Shown piece after piece: positions 57,303 through 64,000 of a stretch of DNA of 64,000 nt (the first letter of the stretch is position 1; each line of letters opens with the position of its first letter). The notes under the pieces were generated by a model. That model saw nothing but the letters and a program-made list of their open reading frames with translations, was not told the DNA's origin and did not search any database. Both the position numbers and the translations under genes were made by a program. This stretch comes from Rana temporaria (taxonomy: Eukaryota > Chordata > Amphibia > Anura > Ranidae): the NCBI RefSeq assembly GCF_905171775.1, contig NC_053492.1, positions 274,773,146 through 274,837,145 on the forward strand, in the 5' to 3' direction.

Positions 57303-58855
57303 ATGTGTCCTTGGGACTTGAACTTGGTGTTGTCTGTATTACACAAACAACCATTTGAACCTATCAAGGAAATTTCATTAGACTTGCTGTCAGGCAAGCT
57401 AGACTTTATGATGGCTATTACCTCGGCTAGGAGGGTGTCGGATTTGGTGACCCTGTCATGCAGGGAACCATACTTAATCCTTCACGACAGAGACGTGCTA
57501 TGACCTATTCCATCATTTTTGCCAAAAGTGGTGTTGGTCTTTCATTTAACCACTTCAATATCAGGCACTTACACCCCCTTCCTGCCCAAGCCAATTTTCA
57601 GCTTTCAGCTCTGTCGCCGCTTAAATTACAATTGCGCGGTCATGCTACACTGTACCCAAACAGAATTTTTATAATTTTCCCCACAAATAGAGCTTTCTTT
57701 TGGTGTTATTTGATCACCTCTGCGGTTTTTATTTTTTGCTAAACAAATAAAAATAGACTGAAAATTTTGAAAAAAAATGTTTTTCTATTGTTTCCGTTAT
57801 AAAATTGTATAAATACGTTTTCTCCTTCACTGATGGGCACTGATAAGGCAGCACTGACAGGCACTGATAAGGCGGGACCGATGAGATGGCACTAATACGT
57901 AGCACTGATATGCGGCACTGATAGATGACACTGATAGACATCCCTGGTGGCACTGGCAGGCATTGTGGATGGTCACTGATTGGCAGCTGCCTGGGCACTG
58001 ATTGGCATATCCTTGGTGGTCTAGTGGTGGCATACCTGGTGGTCCAGTGTGGATGGCCATCCCTGGTGGCATAATGGTGGTCCTGGGTGGGCATCTGAGG
58101 GGGCTGTACAGTACAGTACAGACCCTGCCTGTCAGGAGAGCAGCCAATCGGCTCTCCTCTACTCGCATCTGTCAGACGCGAGTGAGGAAAAGCCGATCAA
58201 CGGCTCTTCATGTTTACATCGTCAGAGGCTCTTTACCAAGATCGGTGTAGTGGTGTGTCAGACTTACACGCCGCACCACCGGTCGCCGTGATGTGTGCCC
58301 CCACAGGTGCGCATTGGCTGTTATCCTGCTGGGGTTCATATGACGCCTAGTCAGGATAACTGAACCACTGCCTGGCCGTCATTCTGCTATAGGCTGGGTG
58401 GGAAGTGGTTAAATCAGGACATTATTTTGCCTTCTTTTTCTTCCTCAGCCTCGTTCGGCAGAAGAGAGACAACTGCACTCCTTGGGCGTTGTCCCGGCAG
58501 TCAAGGTTTATTTGTCTAGATCTGCGGAGATCTGAGGATCAGACTCTTTTTTTTGTTTTACCAAAAGGACCCAAGAAAGGGTAGGCAGCTTCCAAAGCTT
58601 TCATTACCAATTGGGTCCGTCAATTGGTCGTTCAGCCTATGGTCTGAAACATAAAGCTCCTCCCTTTAGGGTGAGAGCTCATTCTACCAGGGTGTAGGAA
58701 CCTCCTGGGCTTTTTGCCATCAGATATCTGTGGCTCAGATTTGTAAGGCTGCTACCTGGTCTTCAGTGCATATGTTCACAACATTTTATCAAGTGGATGT
58801 TCGAGAAGCCGAGGATTTGGCTTTCAGCCGCAGTGTTCTGCAGGCTGCCGTTTAA
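57303..58855 (+). pseudogene. DIRS tyrosine recombinase catalytic domain, interrupted
   Basis: 57303-57503 encodes PWDLNLVLSVLHKQPFEP and TSARRVSDLV, with the first catalytic arginine in SARR. A TTAA element then interrupts (57550-58408). The C-terminal half resumes at about 58413, with the HxxR block (AHSTR, about 58678-58692), a frameshift just after it, then SWAF, ICKAATWSSVHMFTTFYQVD containing the catalytic tyrosine near 58790, and a stop near 58856. The recombinase integrates the circular DNA copy. Inactive here. Confidence 0.85.
57550..58408. mobile_element. TTAA element nested in the DIRS recombinase
   Basis: Starts CCACTTCAATATCAGG and ends GTGGGAAGTGG, flanked by TTAA at 57546-57549 and 58409-58412. 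Contains the conserved core (TTTGGTGTTATTTGATCACC near 57700) and a degenerate GGCACTGATAGG-type repeat at 57830-58000. Confidence 0.85.
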
Positions 58856-58935
58856 AAACTGATGGCTATTGATTGGCAGGGTGTCTCCCTCCCCTCAAGG
58901 CTATTGCTCTGGGAAGTCCCAGCAGGTAATGAATT

Positions 58936-60470
58936 ATCCCTGATAAACATACCACGGAGGAAAGCCTTAAAGGCCTCCCACACATTCTTCATTCCAGCTT
59001 GGTCCCCATGTACCAGCCAGAATTCACCCAATTGTGGTCTCTAACTGGGCATGGGAGGAAAACAGATTAGGCAAGAAAGAATTTAATTTCAAGGGGACCT
59101 TGGTCATAGTTGAGAGTGGTCTCATCTCAACTTAGTAATCACTGGCGAGTGATCAGATATGCTGCGGGCAGCGTACGTGATCTCTGATACATGTCGGGAG
59201 GCTGCGGCTGAGCAAATACCAAGATCTATTCGGGATAGTGACATGTATGATTTAGAGAAACAGGAGAAACTTTTTTCCCCTGGGTGTCTATCTCGCCAAG
59301 GGTCAGTCCAGCCAACTCCCTTAAGGCCCCGTACACACGAGAGGATATCGGATATCGGATTCCTCTGGCGGATTTGGATCTGATGGCTGTACACACCATC
59401 AGATCGAAATCCGCGCTGAATACATCCGCGGTGACGTGTCGCGCCGCCGCCGCGACGATGACGCGGTGACGTGCGCGACGCTGGAAGGTAAATACTTCCA
59501 CGCATGCGTCGAATCATTACGACGCATGCGAGGGAGGGGAGCGGACGGACTGATCCGGTGAGTCTGTACAGACGACCGGATCAGTCCGCTGGACTGGATC
59601 CCAGCGGATAGATTTTGTAGCATGCTACAAAATTTTTATCCGCTGGGAATTGTCCGTTCGGACGTACAGACGACCGGATCTATCTGCTGGAACTGATCCG
59701 CGGATCAATCCCAGCGGATAGATCCGGTCGTCTGTACGAGGCCTAATACATTTTTTCAAGGGTGTACTATACGAGCCACGTACTGTGCTCACTGGTGGAT
59801 GTTTATCAAGTGCAGGGTCTAAAAAACAGTTGAAATCTCCCATGATGTATAGGGGGGATGTCTTGGTGGCATAACTGGTATTCTAACACTATCTTGAGCA
59901 CCTGGTGATTGTATGGAGGCGGAATGTATGATATCACTGGAACCGTGGCCATTAGAGCTCCATTTGTGTAAATAGAGAAGGGTAAACATTAAGCACAATG
60001 TCCCACATCAAATCAACTGTAAGATGCACATAAACAATTGTCAACTCTGAAAAGTTGACCTGTAAAGGAGGTAATGCTCTAAAGAAATGTAATGAAAAAA
60101 AAAGAAGAAAAGTGGCGTGCCACCACAACCCTTAGGGAGATCAGCCCATTGCGCGTGACCAGAAAGCTGACCACACCCCCTAGGCTGCCAGTCACTGTCC
60201 CCCGGTCCGGGCCAATGGGCTCAACAGATCGAACCTGTTGCAGTTTCGGGCACTTTCCAAACTGTGGTAGGACAACAGGTCCACGTTATCATATGCTGAG
60301 TAGGGTCAAACAGGGACCAAATCCCCATCATGCTGACAAGTAGAAAAAGGAAATAAAACATTCCATTTGGTATAAAACTTTTTTTGTCAAAAAACGTTCT
60401 TTTTGGACAAAAGGTATGTATGTTCCTGTCTCCTTACATATGCACAGAGGTATCACAGTGTAGTGAAGCC
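58936..60470 (-). pseudogene. L1-type ORF2 N-terminal part: endonuclease region, interrupted
   Basis: On the minus strand the APE-type endonuclease is visible in pieces: the Pro-rich YIPPPYN strand near 59930, the GDFN motif with FLDPALDKHPP (about 59840-59800), then after the nested MITE (59743-59325) a WTDPWRDRHPG and SRIDLGICS block (about 59310-59210) and the terminal SDHSPV motif (about 59150-59130). Downstream, 59020-58950 encodes VWEAFKAFLRG, a segment before the reverse transcriptase. RT itself is absent; sequence changes to DIRS near 58935. Stops and frameshifts throughout. Confidence 0.8.
59325..59743. mobile_element. Harbinger-like MITE nested in L1 ORF2, TAA TSD
   Basis: Ends GGCCCCGTACACACGAGAGG and TCGTCTGTACGAGGCC, with TAA at 59322-59324 and 59744-59746. 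Central hairpin CGCATGCGTCGAATCATT. Inserted between the GDFN and WTDPWRD parts of the endonuclease. Confidence 0.88.
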
Positions 60471-61465
60471 AAGCTGGTTTTCATATTAAGCTCCAGGTTA
60501 CAGAGAACAGACTCAGTCATCCTCCGCTGCCTGTCTTCTGGCCCGATGGAATGCGTTCTCATTGGCGTCCAGCCATGCTGATGCATCCGATGCATTTTCA
60601 AAAAAATGTGTTTGTCCCCGTGCTGTAATTCGAAGCCTAGCAGGGTAGAGCATAGCGTATGGGGCCTGTAGTTTTTGCTTTAACTTTGGTAAAGCGTACC
60701 CTGCGCTTCTGCACATCTGATGAAAAGTCAGGGTAAAAGGAGACACATACTCCATTAAACTGAATGTTCTGCTTTTCCCGGGCCAGACGCAGGAAAATCT
60801 CCCTATCCCGGTAGTGCAAGTGACGAGCTAGCATAGGTCGTGGCGGGTGGCCCGGTGCAAGGGTCTGCAGTGGGACTCTATGCGCTCTTTCAATGGCATA
60901 CAGGGTAGTGAAGGCCTTCTTCCCAAATATATCAGTGAGCCACTGCTCCACAATGTCCGTGGGGTCTCTACCCTCCACCCTCTCCTGGAGACCCACAATA
61001 CGTACATTGTTATGTCTCATTCTATTCTTAAGGTCGTCAGCACACATATCGACCCTTTTAATCATTCTGGTGTTAGCTTGTCCTCTAAATCAGTGTTCCC
61101 CAACCCCCGGTCCGCGGCCCACTACCGGGCCGTGGCACTTCTGCAGCCGGGCCGCGAGCAGGCGGCATGAGAGAGCCCCACATGCGGACCGCGGCACTCT
61201 GCCATTCGGACCGCAAGGAGACTTTTCTTCCTCCTGCGTCGCTCATAGAGCCGACAGCGGGAGGCGGAACAATTCTGGGTGGAGGGCGGAGCTGCCCGAG
61301 GTTATCAAACAGGCGATTGGCTGCTAGGACTGTCCTTCATCCTAGCAGCCAATCACCTGTTTGTTACCTCGGGCCCTCCATCCAGAACTGTCCCGCCTCC
61401 CTCCCTGCAACTTTTCTCCTCATGCTGTGCCTCCCTCCGATCTGTCCCTAAGTGTGGGGGAGCGA

Positions 61466-62325
61466 ACCGAGGACTGTAATGTGTAGGGGACGGAACCGAG
61501 GACTGTAATGTGTGGGGGACGGAACCTAGGACTGTAATGTGTGGGGGACGGAACCGAGGACTGTAATGTGTGGGGGACGGAACCGAGGACTGTAATGTGT
61601 GGGGGACGGAACCGAGGACTGTAATGTGTGGGGGACGGAGCTGAGGACAGTAATGTGTGGGGGGGGGGAGGCTGAGGACTGTAATGTGTGGGGGGGGGGG
61701 AGTCTGAGGACTGTAATGTGTGGGGGGGGAAGGCTGAGGACTGTAATGTGTGTGGGGGGGGGGAAGGCTGAGGACTGTAATGTGTGGGGGGGGAAGGATG
61801 AGGACTGTAATGTGTGTGGGGGGGGAGGCTGAGGACTGTAATGTGTGTGTGGGGGGGAAGGCTGAGGACTGTAATGTGTGGGGGGGGGGAAGGCTGATGA
61901 CTGTAATGTGGGGGGGGAGGCTGAGGACTGTAATGTGTGTGGGGGGAGGCTGAGGACTGTAATGTGTGTGGGGGAGGGAAGGCTAAGGACTGTAATGTGT
62001 GTGGGGGTGGGGGGGAGGCTGAGGACTGTAATGTGTGAGGGGGGAAGGCTGAGGAGTGTAATGTGTGAGGGGGGGAAGGCTGAGGACTGTAATGTGTGGG
62101 GGGGGGGAAGGCTGAGGACTGTAATGTGTGGGGGGGACTGAGGACTGTAATGTTTGGGGGGGACTGAGGACTGTAATGTTTGGGGGGGACTGAGGACTGT
62201 AATGTGTGGGGGGGACTAAGGACTGTAATGTTTGGGGGGGGGAAGGCCAAGGACTGTAATGTGTGGGGGGGGGGGAGGCTGAGGACTGTAATGTGTGGGG
62301 GGGACTGAGGACTGTAATGTGGGGT
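61466..62325 (+). repeat. G-rich ~30-bp minisatellite, about 29 units
   Basis: Unit GAGGACTGTAATGTGTGGGG with G-runs of 5-9. The 413-aa minus ORF (61420-62661) and several plus ORFs across it are translations of the array and not genes. Confidence 0.92.
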
Positions 62326-62449
62326 TATGATATAAATAGGGGCAGATGACAGTACTGTTAATGGGGGAGCCCAGAGTATGACAACACTACCAGTGACAGG
62401 GTGAGTGTGAGCAGGGCCTAGTGGGGGCACTAGTTTCTTCGGTTGGGGC

Positions 62450-62666
62450 CTTACCACATCTGGTGGCAGGCAGCATGGCAAGTGACAATCCGCATCTGGT
62501 GGCAGGCAGCATGGCAAGTGACAATCCGCATCTGGTGGCAGGCAGCATGGCAAGTGACAATCCGCATCTGGTGGCAGGTAGCGTGGCAAGTGACAATCCG
62601 CATCTGGTGGCAGGTAGCGTGGCAAGTGACAATCCGCATCTGGTGGCTGGCAGCGTGGCAAGTGAC
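62450..62666 (+). repeat. 36-bp minisatellite, about 6 units
   Basis: Unit CATCTGGTGGCAGGCAGC followed by ATGGCAAGTGACAATCCG. The 36-bp period keeps all frames open, giving 12-residue protein repeats by chance. Confidence 0.92.
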
Positions 62667-62985
62667 AGACTCAAAGCTCCCACTGATTCTGCATTATGGT
62701 GGGTTTAACTTTATTTATTACTACAATGTAATAAATAGAAATAATGCGCTGACAAATTGCCCGCGAAAAATCGCTTACCCCCCGCATGCCATCCCCAACC
62801 TCCCCCCAACTGGGCCTTGGAGAAATTTTATCCATGCAGCCGGTTCCAAGTGCCAAAAAGGTTGGGGACCACTGCTCTAAATCACTGATCCTGCTTTCAG
62901 CTGCAGTTGTTCTTTCCCTGATTTTTTGCAGGTCTTGTCTGATCAGGGTTAATTCCTCTTTCAGGCCACCACAACGTTCTTGCAA

Positions 62986-64000
62986 TGTATTTACTGAAGC
63001 AGTGCTTTATTAACTGCACGCAGATGAGGAGCCAAAGTCGGCTGTTCAGTGTCCTCTTCCCCCTCTAACTCCTAATCCTCTGCCTCAGATGTGTGTGTCT
63101 CAGTCTATGCAGCAATGGCTGCCTGTGCTAGGTCTCCATCTCCCTCCTCCTGCTCCATATTCTCCCCCTCAGTCAGAGCCTCCGGCTCGATAGCATCAGT
63201 CAGCTCCGCCGGCCCAGCCAGCTTCTGGGCATAGTACCTCATGGGTACAAGAGCACACCAAGCACCCAGCATGTAGCACGATGGCTGCAAAGGTGTTGGT
63301 GCACTGATGGACCAATATAAACACCACAGGTGAAGCATAAACGTGTCCACCGCCCCCATCTATAGCTGGCCATAACAGTAAGTAGCATTGGAAGGCTAAA
63401 GCAGATAACAACAAAAACCTGGGGAATGCCCAGGGAAAAACCAAGCCTACTTACCGACCAGCTTGCAGAAAACCAATTAACCTGTCTACAGTATGCGTTA
63501 AAAACAGGGGTTTTGTCCGCACGCATTTGCAAACGCATGCGTGAGCCACAGAGCCGCGCCAAGGCACCCTGTAATCTGTGGTCCTAACACTAAACAATGA
63601 GTGTCCCCACAGTGGAGGCACATGCATTAAAATGGATAGACAGGGGCAGGTGAACTGAAGGGAAGCCACCCCTCCTTAAAGGTACAAGAGCACACCAAGC
63701 ACCCAGCATATAGCACAATGGCTGCAACGGTGTTGGTGCACTGATGGACCAATATAAACACCACAGGAGAAGCATAAATGTGTCCACCGCCCCCATCTAT
63801 AGCTGGCCATAACAGTAAGTAGCATTGGAAGGCTAAAGCAGATAACAACAAAAACCTGGGGAATGCCCAGGGAAAAACCAAGCCTACTTACCGACCAGCT
63901 TGCAGAAAACCAATTAACCTGTCTACAGTATGCGTTAAAAACAGGGGTTTTGTCCGCACGCATTTGCAAACGCATGCGTGAGCCACAGAGCCGCGCCAAG
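62986..64000 (-). repeat. L1 5' UTR with tandem ~437-bp monomers
   Basis: GGTACAAGAGCACACC at about 63244 recurs at about 63681, and the following sequence is nearly identical to the window end. One full unit and most of a second are present, upstream of ORF1 in the minus-strand L1. The paired 107-aa, 84-aa and 72-aa minus ORFs are repeats of the same monomer. The array may continue beyond the window. Confidence 0.8.

Larger units (their letters stand above)
55454..58935 (+). mobile_element. DIRS retroelement, 5' truncated and interrupted
   Basis: Order is reverse transcriptase (55456-55992), RNase H (about 56190-56674), a linker region and tyrosine recombinase (about 56880-58855), the last split by a TTAA element (57550-58408). 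This RT, RNase H, tyrosine-recombinase order is DIRS. The gag-like ORF and the left terminal repeat are absent. Confidence 0.88.
61091..62874. mobile_element. hAT element with two internal minisatellites, nested in L1 ORF1
   Basis: Ends CAGTGTTCCCCAACC and GGTTGGGGACCACTG, with exact 8-bp duplications CTCTAAAT at 61083-61090 and 62875-62882. The ends resemble hAT-Charlie-type termini. No transposase. An inner inverted repeat (CAGGCGATTGGCTGCTAGGA, about 61309-61328, and its complement about 61340-61360) and two tandem arrays fill it. Confidence 0.9.
60513..62985 (-). pseudogene. L1-type ORF1 protein, split by a hAT element and frameshifted
   Basis: The N-terminal coiled coil (LKEELTLIRQDLQKIRE and AESRISDLE) reads from about 62985 to 62883. 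After the 1.8-kb hAT insertion (62874-61091) the frame resumes with the RNA-recognition-like domain: NNVRIVGLQERVEGRDPTD, YAIERAHRVPLQT and HYRDREIFLRLAREKQNIQF, ending near 60690. A 1-nt shift leads to YPARLRI-like C-terminal sequence with ASAWLD and a stop at 60513. This is the coiled coil, RRM and CTD order of L1 ORF1p, a trimeric RNA-binding chaperone. Inactive. Confidence 0.85.

Noticed and set aside
61420..62661. 413-aa minus-strand ORF, the longest in the window
   Set aside because: It is a translation of the G-rich and 36-bp minisatellites inside the hAT element; the repeat keeps frames open.
61466..62666. Regular repeats that might suggest a CRISPR array
   Set aside because: Units are contiguous with no unique spacers, no cas genes are present and the genome is vertebrate-like.
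63239..63999. Duplicated 107-aa ORFs as paralogous genes
   Set aside because: They are the same frame in two monomers of the L1 5' UTR repeat, with no domain and L1 context.

Overview
This 64-kb window reads as genomic DNA of a large-genome vertebrate, most likely an anuran amphibian of ranid type. It has no operons, no bacterial genes and no tRNA or rRNA genes. Nearly all recognisable content is transposable elements in a mixture typical of frogs: Tc1/mariner, hAT, TTAA-target MITEs, Harbinger-like MITEs, DIRS, Penelope-like elements (PLEs), L1-type LINEs and a degraded endogenous retrovirus. The species assignment is inference from that mixture. The vertebrate assignment rests on a recognisable FAM184A first exon.

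Host gene: the only host coding sequence I can support is exon 1 of FAM184A on the minus strand (29285-29464). It has a strong Kozak start and a consensus GT donor in phase 0. I saw no second exon to its left, so about 1-29284 is probably first-intron sequence and about 29465 onward is 5' flank. A separate CpG-rich stretch at 41330-41540, with CRE-like and X-box-like motifs, is a candidate promoter with no gene assigned.

Layout, left to right. 1-6.8 kb holds a LINE tail and stacked TTAA and hairpin MITEs. 6.8-12 kb holds a Tc1 transposon split by a PLE with reverse transcriptase, GIY-YIG endonuclease and a decayed hammerhead motif. 12-20.3 kb is MITEs and unassigned DNA. 20.35-22.96 kb is four abutting TTAA elements sharing single TTAA junctions. 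23-25 kb holds Harbinger-like and hAT MITEs. 25.9-28 kb is a minus-strand Tc1 carrying two hAT MITEs. 29.3-29.7 kb is FAM184A exon 1 and its flank. 31.1-33.1 kb is a plus-strand Tc1 with a TA-flanked MITE. 33.1-35.9 kb is a foldback element with a near-perfect 2-kb palindrome. 36-41 kb is TTAA elements and satellites. 41.3-43 kb is the candidate promoter and a minisatellite built on ATTGG/GTTGCTAG motifs. 43.8-48.2 kb is nested TTAA elements. 49.8-54.7 kb is a 5'-LTR and gag-region ERV remnant interrupted by a second PLE that keeps a hammerhead-like fold. 55.4-58.9 kb is a degraded DIRS. 58.9-64 kb is a minus-strand L1 whose ORF1 is split by a minisatellite-bearing hAT element.

The main value of the window is its insertion record. 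Exact target-site duplications (8 bp for hAT, TTAA, 3-bp TNA, TA, and 15 bp for both PLEs) let the nesting order be read directly. Every element ORF seen is broken or truncated, so nothing here looks autonomous. All counts and identities were judged by eye.
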